Shown: piece after piece, positions 11,471-24,141 of the stretch
Layout of the letters: each line of letters opens with the position of its first letter
How positions within the stretch are numbered: the first letter of the stretch is position 1
Origin: Rhinopithecus roxellana
Taxonomy: Eukaryota; Chordata; Mammalia; Primates; Cercopithecidae
Direction of reading: 5' to 3'
Assembly (NCBI RefSeq): GCF_007565055.1
Contig: NC_044553.1
Location: forward strand, 40,873,916-40,937,915
DNA: 64,000 nt
Notes under the pieces: model-generated
What the model was told of the DNA's origin: nothing
What the model saw: the letters and a program-made list of their open reading frames with translations, nothing else
Databases searched by the model: none
Program-made: the position numbers and the translations under genes

Positions 11471-12520
11471 ATTAACAGATACATTCTTATATATGAAAGC
11501 ACATAGGACAAACCTCCACAAATTCTCCTAAGTAAAATGACAGCTAATTTAACAGCTCATTTATATTAAAATCAACAGATGAGAGACAGAAGGAGAATGA
11601 AGTGAAGAAAGTAGGAACATAATGATTTTCAACTGATGTAAGCACAAAAAAAAAGTGAATCAGCAAGGAGAAAGGAGATCAAAAAGTCCAAAAAACCTGA
11701 CATTAAAGCCGCAGAATCTAGCAGTCCTGGGCCCCTTAGTGTAAGAGCAAATTGGCCTAAATCTCTATCACTCTTGAAGGCTCCACAGTCCTCTAGCCCG
11801 GGACAATTACTGCCTCTGATGGCACCCACCTGTCTGAATAAAAGATGCTGAGATGTCCAATATATTCTATTACAAGAAGTGGGGGAAGTAGAAACGAGCA
11901 GTTTTAACTATTTCTAAGACAAGAGTTAAATAGATAGTAAGTTTCATTGATAAGGAAAATTCACATTTGGGGAAAAGCTCACTCTCATGAATACCAGATA
12001 AATGGGATACAAGGGAAGATTGCAAAGCAGGTAGTGAGAAGGACACACATGGGCGTGTTCTAACATTCTGCTCCAAGAAATACTGCTCCTGACTTTGTAT
12101 TGCTCTTTTCACCACAGCTTTTAGTATTGAGACAATGAAAATCACCATACAAAAATCATTTGACCTTCACTCTTGGCTTGGCTAATGTGTGCTTAGCCAA
12201 GAATTAAAAAGTGGTACACAAAGGAAAGCTCCTGGGTCACACTGCTCCAAAGGAAACTGGGCATTTTTTATGGGCAACGTGCACTTTGGCTCTTGTCCAA
12301 GGACTTGTGTCTTTTTTAAACTTTACCTAGGAAACTAGCCAAAGAAATTCATCTAGCCTGCTGAGTAGAACAGCAGGAGAAAGAAATTCCGAGGAACATT
12401 TGCCGGGAATTAATATATCTGTAATGATTAACATTACACTAAGGGATAAATAACTCTTGAGGTGCAGTATTTATATTCCTATTGCTCTGGGAAATTAGCT
12501 TCTCTTACTTGAATCTTTGC
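11471..12520. other. Intronic sequence, no gene seen
   Basis: Short antisense frames at 11629-11829 and 11870-12148 lack family signatures and splice signals. I recognise no repeat. Confidence 0.4.
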
Positions 12521-12850
12521 AACACTGTCTACCCAATAACTGGCCACCTGTATTCTGGTTTTGTATCTCCCTGAAAATTATCTGCTCTGCATTGATGTCT
12601 CCCTCAGTGAAGTGATACACTTCCCACAAAGAAAGAGATCATTCCTTACGTAGCATAGTGCCTATCCCATGGTAGAAAATATTCTTTTCTACTGAAAAAA
12701 TTGATTCAACTGATTTTGATGCTTCTTACTTCTACATTCCTTCTGAAATATGGGAATCATTTCTTAATCACTGATCTATTCCCTACAATGCCTGAAGAAC
12801 AGTGCTTTGAAGATAGGGACAAAATAAATATTGGTTGAATAAATTCCTCT
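12521..12850 (+). repeat. Possible L2 fragments
   Basis: Two L2 tail-like stretches are visible: CATAGTGCCTATCCCATGGT and AAATAAATATTGGTTGAATA. Confidence 0.45.
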
Positions 12851-12889
12851 TTTCATTATTTTTAAGCTCTGTCTACCAAAAGAGAGGGA

Positions 12890-13085
12890 GTGGATTAAGC
12901 GTGTAAACTTTAATCAGGCTAGACTTAAATATGAGCCATTTTGTCCCTCTGAGCCTCAGTTTCCTTACCTATAATATGAAAATAATAATGATAGATACCT
13001 TACAGTGTTGTTGTGAGAATGAAATGAGATCATGCACACAATGTAGAGCAGAGTGTAATATTCATAACTTACTACTATTATTTTC
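12890..13085 (+). repeat. MIR SINE
   Basis: TCTGAGCCTCAGTTTCCTTA, ATAATAATGATAGATACCTT and GTTGTTGTGAGAATGAAATG match the MIR 3' half in the plus orientation. Confidence 0.85.
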
Positions 13086-13089
13086 ATTT

Positions 13090-13325
13090 TGGCTCTCATA
13101 CTTCTGGATAATCCACATGTCAAACTTTTTCACCATGACACTTTTGCTTTATTCTTATTCAAATGAAACTCACCTCAACTTCACTTTCAGTAGATTGTAA
13201 ATTTTCTGAGGGCAGAGACTTCTGTCTCATTTGTCTACTGCTATAATCGCAGGGTCCAGAGCAGTTTCAGCAAAAGTAGACACTCAGTAACTATGTGCTG
13301 AATTAATGAAGGAATGAGAACATTC
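13090..13325 (+). repeat. L2 LINE 3' end
   Basis: GTAAATTTTCTGAGGGCAGA, then CAGAGCAGTTTCAGC and TCAGTAACTATGTGCTGAAT resemble the L2 3' UTR. Confidence 0.65.
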
Positions 13326-13903
13326 AATATAGTTCTAAAGACTTACGTATGATAAAACATCCCCCCATTCCAATATTTACAAATGTTTACATACCTGTTA
13401 AAATACAAGGCATTTGGAGTTTAGGGAGGTGAAAGTAAATCAAAGCATTTCACAGGTTGAAAACCTTTATAGCCACAGGATTCCTAACACAACCAAATTA
13501 GAAAACAAAATGGACCAAGGCCAAAGCCACAAGAAATCAAATCACAAATAGAATTGATCTTGAACAATCCAGATTGCCATGTGTAGTGCAACATACCTGA
13601 AATTCAGAGACGTACTTCCAGGGCTGCTTTTATCATTTATAACCTTTATTACCACATTGTAAATATAGTAATTAGTAAAATTAGGTTATTATCACCTGAG
13701 CTGCCTACATTTCACTATTCTTATGAGGAACAAATACAATGATATAAACAAAAGCATATGGGTATAAATATACATATTATGCTATCATTATATTACCTTG
13801 CATATTTTACTCATAAACTCCCATAGGATTTACAGCAAGTGGCCTTAGATCATTAATGTAATCCCCCCCTTACTTATAAGAAAGTTGATGATGAGAAATG
13901 TGA

Positions 13904-13909
<6 letters not shown>
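13326..13909. other. Intronic sequence, no gene seen
   Basis: AT-rich sequence with no recognised repeat or gene. Confidence 0.4.
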
Positions 13910-13949
<40 letters not shown>

Positions 13950-14228
13950 AGAAAGAGTCTTGCTCTGTCACCCAGGCCGGAGTGCAATGGCACGATCTCT
14001 GCTCACTGCAAACTCTGCCTCCTGGGTTCAAGCGATTCTCCTGCCTCAGCCTCCCGAGTAGCTGGGACTACAGGCACCTGCCGCCACCTGGCTAACTTTT
14101 GTATTTTTAGTACAGATGGGGTTTCACCATGTTGGCCAGGCTGGTCTCAAACTCCTGACCTCAAGTGATCTGCCAGCCTTGGCCTCCCAAAGTGCTGGGA
14201 TTACAGGCGTGAGCCACTGCACCTGGCC
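13910..14228 (-). mobile_element. Alu (S-like) with 39-base poly(T)
   Basis: A full Alu in reverse orientation whose tail is an unbroken T tract at 13910-13948. Its downstream flank TGATCTAAAT matches TGATCCAGAT upstream. Confidence 0.9.
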
Positions 14229-14830
14229 TGATCTAAATAATTCTTAAGATCATCTCTAATTCTGAGATTCTGAGAAAGACCAAATGAATTATACAGTAAG
14301 GAGAAAGAACTGATTAAAAGCTTGCACATATCAGAAGTCACTTTTTTCAGACTCTTTATTTTTTCACAGCAAAATTTAAAAAGTAACCCCAGAAACGTAG
14401 TGCCTTGCTATCAATAGGATAGAAAGTAAATCCATGTCTTCTGATATCCCTAATAATTCCCTCGAAATTTCTAAGTGAAAATAAACCTCAAAGGAAAAAA
14501 AACCATTTGATTAAAAATTCTCTACATTAGAATCTCTGTGGTGTGGAGGAGAAAGTTACGTTCCTGACAGAAGTACACCTGTTGTGTTTCAAATAATTAT
14601 GTGTCTAGACAAGTTTTAAAGAAGTCTTTGGAAAGGGATTACAAACCTCTATCATAGCCCTCAATTTAAAATTATTGTATACCAAATTTGAGTACCTCAA
14701 TAATATTTGGGTGTCTAAAGCAAGCTGGTAGAATTTTGCAGGATAATTTTTAAATCTGGTCTATTTAAAGGCAATTCAAAATAAATACTTCCTCTGGAGA
14801 AAAGTAAGTGAACACTGAGAGAGAAACATA

Positions 14831-14859
14831 GCATTACTTCTTGGCCTTTTGGCTAAGCA
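14831..14859 (+). pseudogene. RNU2 pseudogene fragment: U2 snRNA 5'-end fragment
   Basis: CTTCTTGGCCTTTTGGCTAA matches the start of U2 snRNA with few changes, then homology stops in an A-rich run. The fragment is only about 28 bases, so it is a truncated retrocopy or a chance match. Confidence 0.45.
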
Positions 14860-14979
14860 AAAAAAGTAAGCATCATAGCCACAGATAGGGATAAAGTTAG
14901 AGCCTATATTATAGAGGTCAAATGAATTTCTCTCATGGGGATCTCTAGTCACAGGACAAACTACAACATTGTAGTACAT

Positions 14980-16530
14980 TACATTTTGTATGTAAATACT
15001 TGGTAAATATTAATAGATATTACTTAGTACATCTTAGTACTAAGTACATTTTGATATTGCATTTTGTAACATATAAGCAATGTAATGAATATTTTATCAT
15101 ATAATCAATACAGCTATGGAAATAATTATATAAACAACCAAACATACAGACACAAAACTTCTCTTAAGTAACTCTCAAATAATTCCTACACAAATTCTTG
15201 ACTGCAGCCTACTCAGATACCACACTGGATTCTCAAGATGAAAGGATGAATGGGCTTAAGGAAGCTCACAGCCAGTAGGTAAAAAAACAATGTAATGAAT
15301 TACTTGCTAGTTATGTAGTTGCATTTATATATATCCTACCATTTTCACATTATATATGTATATAATTTTGTCATTTCTTGGTGGCATAATGAAAAAAAAT
15401 TTTAAGAAAAAATTTTTTAGGTGTAATAATTATGAAAGTGTTATAAAGCTGATTTTATAGAGTTTAATTATATATATAGATCATTGCAATTTATACATAA
15501 CTATGAAATAAAAGCATAATACTAAATTTAAACATGTTATTTTAGTATTACATATTTAATATTGATTGAAATTTAGGTATATATCAAATAAGACCAAAAC
15601 AGCATTTGTGATATATTTTGGGACCTCCTATCTTTTATAGTTAATAAAGTAAAACTGTTCATGTTTATAATTTCCACATTTGTTTCTAAATAAAAGATGT
15701 TTCAAATTGTTACTTGCAAATGATTTTTAGCCATTCAAAATATAGGAAGCTCGTGAATATTTTTACTTTCTAGAAAAAGCCATATCCAATGTTCCAAATC
15801 ATTAGGATTTCTGGTTTTAATACTGATTTTTAAAATACTAGTGATAGTTTGATATTCCACATAAAAAATCTTTATCAAATGAATCTTCTCTTCAGATCAA
15901 AGGAATACCTTCTTGTAGTAAATCTACAGTAATGTTTCTGTTTTCATTCTCATTGACACAGGATTTTAATAACAGAGTTCCCTGTGCTCCTTTCTATAAT
16001 CAACACTCTATTGCAATATAAAATAACTAAATCAGGGCCTCCCATCAACATGCCATGGTACATAACGAGCTATGAAGAGTTTATAGTGGTGAGAGGAACT
16101 GAAACTTTCAACCTGGTGTATACAAAAATAATCATTTTCTATGTTTATGCTTTGATATGAGGAAGGATGGGAAGCATTGAATTAAGTAAAACTTGTCTAG
16201 AAATATAAATAATTTAAAGCCATAGAGGGTTCAAACCATTACAGAGTTCACAAAACCATATCCACATTTAAGAAATAAACCTCCTGGTGATGCAGTCCTG
16301 CTGAGAGCCACTGACTGTTGCACACTCACAGGATGACCTGCCAGCTCCCAAACTGTTCTGTTTTAACATGAAAATTTCTTTAAATAATATATTTTAAAAT
16401 AGAAATAGAAATAGGCTACCTACTCTAGCAATGTTAACTTCCCAATCACCTCCTAAACCGTAGGGCCTCTCAAATCACCACTGTAGGGACACTTTGCAAA
16501 ACTGTAAATTACAGCTGGAAAAAGGTGGGT
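14980..16530. other. Very AT-rich intronic block
   Basis: Long runs such as TTATATATATAGATCATTGC around 15300-15600. No gene or clear repeat family was recognised; it may include eroded L1. Confidence 0.4.
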
Positions 16531-16612
16531 ATGTCTTTTCACTGTTTGATCCCTAGTCCCTGGCACACTGCCTACCACATAGGTGACATTCAGTAAATAT
16601 TTCTTATATGAT
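16531..16612 (+). repeat. L2 3' fragment
   Basis: CACTGTTTGATCCCTAGTCC, CTGGCACACTGCCTACCACA and TTCAGTAAATATTTCTTATA are typical L2 tail text. Confidence 0.65.
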
Positions 16613-16999
16613 GTGTTTGACCTGGAGACTGAAGCAAGAGTTCACTAGAAATTGGAAGAGACGTGAAGAATGTAATGCTGAACTCTTATTTTGCTGATGA
16701 GGAAGTGGAGGAAAGGTGGTGTGACCTTCCTAGGACCAGAGCATAGTGTTGCTCTGGGAGAAGCATATTCTGGGGAACGTAACCACCCCAGTTCCTCTCT
16801 TCGTGTTCTAACAAAATACACAGAAATATAAAGTTTCTGATTCTGGGTTCCTCATTGGGTTGTATCCAGCATATCACTATTTGTATTATTTTAATTCAAA
16901 ATATACTTTATTGTAAAGAAAAAAGGCAAGAAAATATTAATAGAATGAGTCAGATAAATTTTTGCCTTCCTTTCCCACACCTTAGAAACTTGAAATATT

Positions 17000-17115
17000 C
17001 TTTGAGCCTCAGTTTTCTTATTTATAAAATGGAAAAAAAATAACTACCTTGGAGAACTGATGGGAGTATAGGTGACTCTGTGTAGATAACTTTTATCACT
17101 ATTCCTTGTTCATAA
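17000..17115 (+). repeat. MIR SINE fragment
   Basis: TTTGAGCCTCAGTTTTCTTA and AACTACCTTGGAGAACTGAT fit the MIR 3' half. Confidence 0.6.
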
Positions 17116-17387
17116 TCAGCACTCAGCACATGGAATGAATTGACTGGATGAGGCAATGAATCACTATAATTTTGTACTGTGGATAGAAATTATGACTATC
17201 ACTTTCTAGAAATACCTTTGAGAGTGTGAGATTTCCCTCCTTTACTTTTACAGTAAAGACACTACAATTTCTTTTCTTGAAAATACAGTGGCTATATGCT
17301 GGAATATTTGGCTATGAAAATACACAATTTGTTATTATTACTTCTAAACTCTACGATGATCTTTAAATCAATGACTCCGAGCCAAAT

Positions 17388-17605
17388 TAGGGTTGCCAGA
17401 TTTAGCAAATAAAGATACAAAATGCCTAGCAAAATTTGAATTTCAGATGAATAACAAATAATTTTTGTATAGTATATACTATGTAATATTTGCAACATGG
17501 TTACACTAAAAAATATTGTTTATTGTATGAGACATGCTTATAGAAAAGATGTACTGTTCACCTGAAATTCAAATATAACTGGGACCTGTAGGCATAGTAG
17601 GGTCT
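17388..17605. mobile_element. Palindromic DNA-transposon MITE
   Basis: The left arm contains AGGGTTGCCAGATTTAGCAA and AAAATTTGAATTTCAG. The right arm contains CTGAAATTCAAATATAACTG, its inverted counterpart. About 215 bp with a hairpin design and no coding capacity. It matches a familiar mammalian palindromic MITE whose name I will not guess. Confidence 0.7.
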
Positions 17606-17649
17606 CTGGTATCTCTAAGCTGAAGACAAAAGGGAGCCTTGTAAATCAC

Positions 17650-17790
17650 AAGTACCACTCCTTCCTTCTATAGATGAATAAATGAAGGCCCAGGGAAGTT
17701 GGTTACTTGGCCAAAGTAACCAAAGAAATGAGTGGCTGAGACAGAAATTGAACCAGGTCTATCAACAGCCCATCTGGAACTTGCTCCTTG
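17650..17790 (-). repeat. MIR SINE
   Basis: ATAGATGAATAAATGAAGGC, CCAAAGTAACCAAAG and AAATTGAACCAGGTCTATC are the reverse complement of MIR. Confidence 0.65.
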
Positions 17791-18369
17791 CACACAATTG
17801 CAAAGATGTCCCTGTCATGACCATCAGAAATTCTTAGGGATTTGCAATGTGAAATTCCTTTGATATTTTGGTTGTTCTTTAAAAAAAAAAAAGTCAAACA
17901 AAACAAGAGTAATAAACCTCTTATTCATTCAGGCTCCAACATGGTCTTCATTGCCTTTAAAAGCTAAACTGACACTTCCTGATCCTCTCTCCATAAATAC
18001 AACACCTGGCAAGAACAAGGAACAACAACACACCATCACAGCTCCCGTCCTCCAGCCCACCTTCATCTTCTTCCCCGTAACAATTTGTTTTTACCTTTCT
18101 GACTTGTCTGAGGGTAGCAGAATAATGATGCAAATGTGGTTTTGTGGGTGGTGTCTGCTGGACACTGGAATTGTTTACCCTTGTCATAAATAGCTGTCTT
18201 CAGGGACACACCCAGACACTGAGTCTGCTTTACCAACCTCACAAACATAGACAAATCTCAAACCCCTGGACTGAGGACAGCCCACTAGAAACACAAGGAT
18301 AAAGTCTCTGGTTACAATCCATGCATTTTAACAATAACATCCTAACCAGAATAAACACTAAGAGGAAAG

Positions 18370-18545
18370 TAAATACAGTAGAGCAGTGAATAAGATGAGC
18401 TTTGAGATAAAATAGGCCTGGGTTTGAATCTCAGATCTGCCACTTACAGTTATGTGACCTCTGTGAATTCCATCTCTTAAGTGGAGAAGAATCCCACCTA
18501 CTTTCTTCAAAACTCATAGGCACTGTGAAGGGCCAAGATGAATGA
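18370..18545 (+). repeat. MIR SINE
   Basis: CCTGGGTTTGAATCTCAGAT, then CTGCCACTTACAGTTATGTG, is the tRNA-derived head and core of MIR. Confidence 0.85.
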
Positions 18546-21014
18546 CTTAAAGATTTTTTTTTTTTTTTTTTTTTTCAGAAAACATACCTTGGTCATCTTT
18601 AGCCCAGGAGGGAGTTTTGCTTTTAAATTTTGAGTTTAGGTGGAGATAAAAAGAGCTTTGGTGTGAAAATTGTATACTCAATTTGGAATTGTGCACTTTA
18701 AAAGTGTGCAGTTTATTAAATGTATTATAAATTTACCCTAATAAGCTTTATAAAACAAATGAATAGATTGGAAAGCAGAGTAAGGTGGTTTGGCCAGTGT
18801 CACACAGCTATCTAGTAAGTGGAAACAGCTTGGGAGAGGGCAAAGTTGAGCTTTATGAAGGAACAAGGAACTCAAGGAAACTGAAGAAAGCTGGAGAAAG
18901 TAACTGGGTGTTCAGGTAGGCCAGAATGAGATCTACTTTAACCACAGCAGACTATGAAGCAAGCAGGCTCTGCAGTCCATAGAGCCTGACTTCAGTCCAT
19001 GAGAACATGCCAGTCCAAGCTGGCATGGGTCTCAGTAGAAGCCCTGTCCACCCAAAATCTATTTGAAAATGCCTCTGAAGCCGAAGTTATTATTTTATCA
19101 ACAGATTGCAATTAGATCACTCCTTAGAAAAGGTAAAAAAAAAAAAAAAAAAAAAAAATTCTACGAGGTCAAAGAGCGTCCAAGGCATATTTAAATAACA
19201 CATAACATTCTGTCTGGTCAACCCACTGGAACATGACTATTTCAGAATTAACTCCTAACCAACATCAACGCCAAGCTCCTGCAAAAATGTTGTCACTGAG
19301 TAATTAACTGCTACTTAGTAAACTCTAGAAAATAATGTGTTTTAGATAGAGAATACCTTAGCAGGTAAAGTCAAAGCTGAAACAGCCCACAGATCAAAGG
19401 AGGAATTAAACAGATGTGTAAATTAATCTCTGAATTCCAAACACTCATGACCTGGAATACGTATAAAGCAAAACAGCCAGGAAATCACATCTCTTTCACT
19501 ACATGGATGAGGTTTCCATCACAGTTCACAGCTCTTCCAGACTTGAGAGTTGAAGATTTTCACAGAGTATTACCTTCAGACTTCACCTTCTCTCTCAATA
19601 AGCTGTAGTGCAACAGAGCTGACACATTCAAAGGAAGGCCAAGTGTGTCTACTTGCAGTCATTGTCAAGGAGATGAGCATTAGATGTGGTAAGAGAAATA
19701 TGAGAGAACAATTCAATTCTTTCTGGGTGGTAACTTCACTTTTATTTATATTCAATTAGTGCACAAACTCAAGAAACTACAATCCCCTTGTCTAAAGCTC
19801 AAAGTTCAGGCTTTAAGAAGGGGATATGTATTTGGCTTATACCACATTTAACCCTCTATTTACAGTGCAAGTCATTTCTTTTTTACTTAGATGTGGCTAA
19901 CATAAACAAAAAATACCATTGTCCTAGACCATTCTTAATTAAATTCAACAAATATGTATTGAGAACTAAATATAGCCATGTGGTTAGTTGGGCTGCAGAG
20001 AACGCAAAGAACAGAAAAACACCATCCCGGTCCTCAAAGTACCTACCATGGAGTCATCTTTTGATTAATTTTAACTACGTATTCATGCTACTAGACAAAA
20101 CAATTGTTTTGTGTGTGTACAAATTCTGCAAACCTATTTCTGGTCTTGAGTCATGTTTTTCTTTCCCATATCCAAAAACAATCTGGAAAACTGTTTGTCT
20201 AATATCTCTCTTTAAATTAACTTGCCTTATGTATTAATTAAACTTAAGTAAGAAGAAATTAAGCTACATAAGTATATTTTTTTGGAATCACCTTAATCAT
20301 AAGTGTCCATAAAATCGTGAGGTTTAATGTACAGGTTATATTTTTCAAAACACACATTAAAAGAAATACTTATCTATTAACATAAATACTTGGTATGTAC
20401 TACCTAAAATCACATTGGGAAACGTGGCTTTCATCCTCTGTCATAGTCAAACCCTTTCCTCTACCTTTCAAAATTCCACCCTAACAGGTAATTCCTCATA
20501 TCCCAGCACTCCTAGTTGATGATCCTTTCTTTCAATTAACCAAGAAAATCAAGTCTCTCACACACGAGCTTCCTCATTACTTCAACATTCCATCACTTTC
20601 TCTTATTTTTACGATTATTTTCTTCTGAGATATCCACACTAGTCTCCTCTGATAACCCTTTTACCTTTATTCCAGATTTCATCTTCTGACAACTCAATGA
20701 CTTCCTTTATTAATACTTATTTATTTTGACTTCAACTGATTTCTCTTCTTTGGTCCCTTTGCCTTTGTTTACATATATTTAGTTTAAAAATATTCATTAT
20801 CTGCTACATGTCAGAGACTGTGCAAGGATTCTAGGGATGTGGACAAGAGAGACAAAGAAAGTCACAAACCTCAAGGAGTTTACTGGTGTCTAAAGAGGCA
20901 GGCCTGCCCTAAGTCATCCCATAGTGTGATAGGTGCTGTGTTAATGTAAATGCAAGAGTCTCCAGGGAGGGAACACAATTAGAACTTGAAGTCAAAATTG
21001 GAAAGGATTTCCCC
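18546..21014. other. Intronic sequence with poly(T)/poly(A) runs, no gene
   Basis: It holds T22 near 18556 and A24 near 19136-19159. Two diverged segments, near 19930 and 20770, share a TTGAGAACTAAATAT-like motif of ancient LINE/SINE type. A 149-codon open frame at 19788-20237 has no family signature. Confidence 0.4.
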
Positions 21015-23546
21015 CAGGGGAGGGAATAAAACTTCGTTTTATTATACTTCTCAGATAATTGTGTGTTTTTTTTTTTTTTTTTACAAATTCAAGGTTTGTG
21101 GCCACCCTGCCTCAAGCAAATCTATAGGCACCATTTTTTCCAACAGCATGTGCTCACTTCATGTCTCTGCATCACATTTTGGTAATTCTCATAATATTTC
21201 AAACTTTGTCATTTTTATTATATCTGTTGTGGTGGTCTGTGATCATAAATATCACCACTGTAATTGTTTTGGGGTGCCACAAATTATACCCATATAAGAT
21301 GATAAACTTAATTGGTAAATTAAGCTTTTGTTCTGACTGTTCCACCAACTGGCCATTCCCCTATCTCTCTCTCTCTCCTCAGTCTTCTCTGTTCCCTGAA
21401 ACAAAACACTATTAAAATTAGGTCAAGTAATAATTCTATAATGGCCTCTAAGTGTTCAAATGAAAGGAAGAGTTGTACTTTTCTCACCTTAAATCAAAGT
21501 CAGAAATGATTATGCTTAGTGAGGAAGACATGTTGAAAGTCAAGACAGGTCTAAAGCTAGGCCTTTTATACCAGCCCATTAGCTAAATTGTGAATGCAAA
21601 GGAAAAGTTTTTGATGGAAACTGAAAGTGCTACTACAGTGAATACATGAATGACCAGAGACCAAAACATTTGCTGATATGCAGAAAGTTTTAATGATCAG
21701 GTAAGATGATCAAACCAGCCACAACATTCCCTTAAGTCAAACACTAATCCAGAGCAGCACTCTAACTCTCTTCAATTTTATGAAGGCTAAAAGAAGTGAG
21801 GAAGCTGCAGTAGAAAAGCTGGAAGCTAGCTGAGTTCATGAGATTGAAGGAGAGAAGCCTTCTCCATAACATGAAAGTCCAAGATGAAGCAGCAAGTGCT
21901 GATGGAGAAGCCACAGAAAGTGATCTAGAAGATCTAAGCTCAGATAATTAATGAAGGTGGCTACACTAAACAACAGATTTTCAATGTAGATGAAATGCCT
22001 TTTTATTGGCAGAAGATGCCATCTAGGACTTTGCTAGCTAGAATGGAGAAGTCAATGCCTGGCTTCAAAGCTTCAAAGGACAAGCTGACTCTCTTGTTAG
22101 GGGCTAATGCAGCTGGTGACTTTAAGTTGAGGCCAATGCTCATTTACCATTCTAACAATTCTAGGGCCCTTAAGAATAATGCCTGTGCTCTGTATATGGA
22201 ACCAGAAAGCCTGGATGACAAAACATGTATTTACAGAATAGTTTACTGAGTATTTTATGCTCATTGTTGAGATCCACTGCTCAGAAAAAGAAAAAAAAAA
22301 ATCCTTTCAAAACATTACTGTTCATTGACAATGCACCAAGTCAACCAAGAGCTCTGAGATGCACAAGAGATTAATGCTGTTTTCATGCTTGCTAACATAA
22401 TATCCATTCTACAGCCCATGGATCAAAGAGTAATTTTGACTTTCAACTCTTATTATGTAAGCTATACGATTTGTGAGGCTACCGCTGCCATAGGTAGAGA
22501 TTCCTCTGATATGCCTGGACAAAGTCAATTGAAAACTTTCTGGAAAGGATTCACCACTTTAGATGCCTTGAGAACATTTGTGATTCACAGCAGGAGGTCA
22601 AAATATTAACATCAACAGGAGTTGAGAAGAAGTTGATTCCAACCCTCATAGATGACTTGGAGAGATTCAAAGTTCCAGTGCAGGAAGTAACTGCAGACGT
22701 GGTAGAAATAGCACGAGAACTAGAATTAAAAGTAGAGTCTGAAGAGGGACTGAATTGCTACAAGGTCTTGATAAAATGTAAATGGATGAGAAGCTGCTTC
22801 TTATGAATGAGCAAAGAAGGTGGTTTCCTGAGATGGAATCTACTCCTGGTGAAGATGCTATGAACATAGTTGAAATGAAAATAAAACATTCAGAATACTA
22901 CACAAACTTAGCTGATAAAGTAGCAGGGTTTAAAAGTATTGACTCCAATTTTGGAAAAAGTTCTACTGTAGGTAAAATGCTATCAGACAGCATCACATGC
23001 TACAGAGCAATCCTTCACAAAAGGTCTGAACACAGTGACATATGCCTGTAATCCCAGCTACTCGAGAGGCTGAGGTATGAGGATTTCCTGAGGCCAGGAG
23101 TTTGAGACCAGCCTGGGCAACATAGTGAGACTCCTTAAAAAAAAAAAAAAAAAAAAAAAACTTTCACGAAAGGAAGAGTCAATCAATGCAGCAAACTTCA
23201 TTATTGTCATTTTTAAGAAATTGCAAGAACCACCCCCAAACTCCAGCAAACCACCACCCTAATCAATTAGCAGCCATCAACATGGAGGCAAGACCCTCCT
23301 CCAGCAAAAAGTACAACTTGCAGAAGGCTCAGATGATCATTTGCACTTTTTAGCAATAAGGTATTTCTAATCACAATATGCACATTGTTACTTTAGATAT
23401 TATATTATTGCATACTTAATAGGCTTTGATATGCATTGGGAATCCAAAATAAATTGTGTGACTTGCTTTATTGCAATATTCACTTTATTAGAGAGGCTTG
23501 GAATCAAACCTACAATAGAACCCATGATATCTCCAAGATATGCCTG
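21015..23546 (+). mobile_element. Tigger1 DNA transposon, nearly full length, decayed
   Basis: Seen: ACAAATTCAAGGTTTGTGGC near 21083, GAAAGGAAGAGTTGTACTTT near 21461, and a right terminus ATCTCCAAGATATGCCTG. The transposase region is recognisable by translated pieces KSMPGFKASKDKLTLLLGAN, the motif FIDNAP (catalytic Asp codon at 22327-22329) and ILQPMDQ. Known: Tigger1 is a pogo/Tc1-mariner superfamily cut-and-paste transposon of about 2.4 kb, with an HTH DNA-binding domain and a DDE/D catalytic domain. Here the frame is broken by stops and indels, and a FLAM element interrupts the 3' part. The left terminal repeat is degraded, while a TA follows the right end. It lies in WDR72 intron 1, antisense to the gene. 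Confidence 0.93.
23024..23160 (+). mobile_element. FLAM (7SL-derived free left Alu monomer)
   Basis: CATATGCCTGTAATCCCAGC, then CTACTCGAGAGGCTGAGG, runs straight into GCCAGGAGTTTGAGACCAGC and an A23 tail. It is a monomer, not a dimeric Alu. Flanks CTTCACAAAAGG and TTTCACGAAAGG are imperfect duplications of the host Tigger1. Confidence 0.8.
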
Positions 23547-23689
23547 TAATGCCTAAGTTTAAATCACAAATCTTATACATTTGCTGGTTCTGTGACCCAA
23601 CGAGCTTATTTGGTCATCCATAGAAGGGGATCAACTATCTATTGTAACTGGCTGTAATGAGTAAGGAGACAGCATGTACCAATGAGTCA

Positions 23690-23890
23690 GGCCCTCTAGT
23701 CAGTAAGCCTGGATTCAAATGCCAACTCTACCAATCTATGTCCTTGGGAAGGTTACTTTACAACTCTGTGTTGGATTTTTATCAATAAAATGAGGATAAA
23801 TAATATCAATCTAATACGGTTGATATGAGTAAATAATCCTTGAAAATCATTAATTAATTAGTAAGCATTCAATAAATATTACTCTATTAT
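23690..23890 (+). repeat. MIR SINE
   Basis: GCCTGGATTCAAATGCCAAC, then ATAAAATGAGGATAAATAAT, then AAGCATTCAATAAATATTAC spans nearly the whole MIR. Confidence 0.85.
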
Positions 23891-24141
23891 CAGAAGGCTT
23901 TTAAAATCTCAAAATCTGTATGTAAATCCTGCTAAGTAAACAATATTAAGATAAATGAAATTCTTGTCATTTATAATTCTTCATTCTATCATTCATAACT
24001 TACAGTAGATCCCATCTATGAAGTGAATTAAGTAGGAAAGATAAAGATAAAACTTCAAAAGTATCAAATTGGCAAAGTAAAATAATTTAAATTTAAAAAA
24101 CAATTTGATTTTTTTCAAAAATCTACCACATTCTCATCTAA

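Noticed and set aside
19788..20237. 149-codon open frame in AT-rich intron
   Set aside because: Low-complexity aromatic/Leu-rich translation, no domain, no splice sites; length is plausible by chance in AT-rich sequence with few GC-rich stops on this strand.
22782..23051. 89-codon frame as an active transposase gene
   Set aside because: It is one surviving piece of the Tigger1 transposase, out of frame with other pieces and ending in the FLAM insertion.
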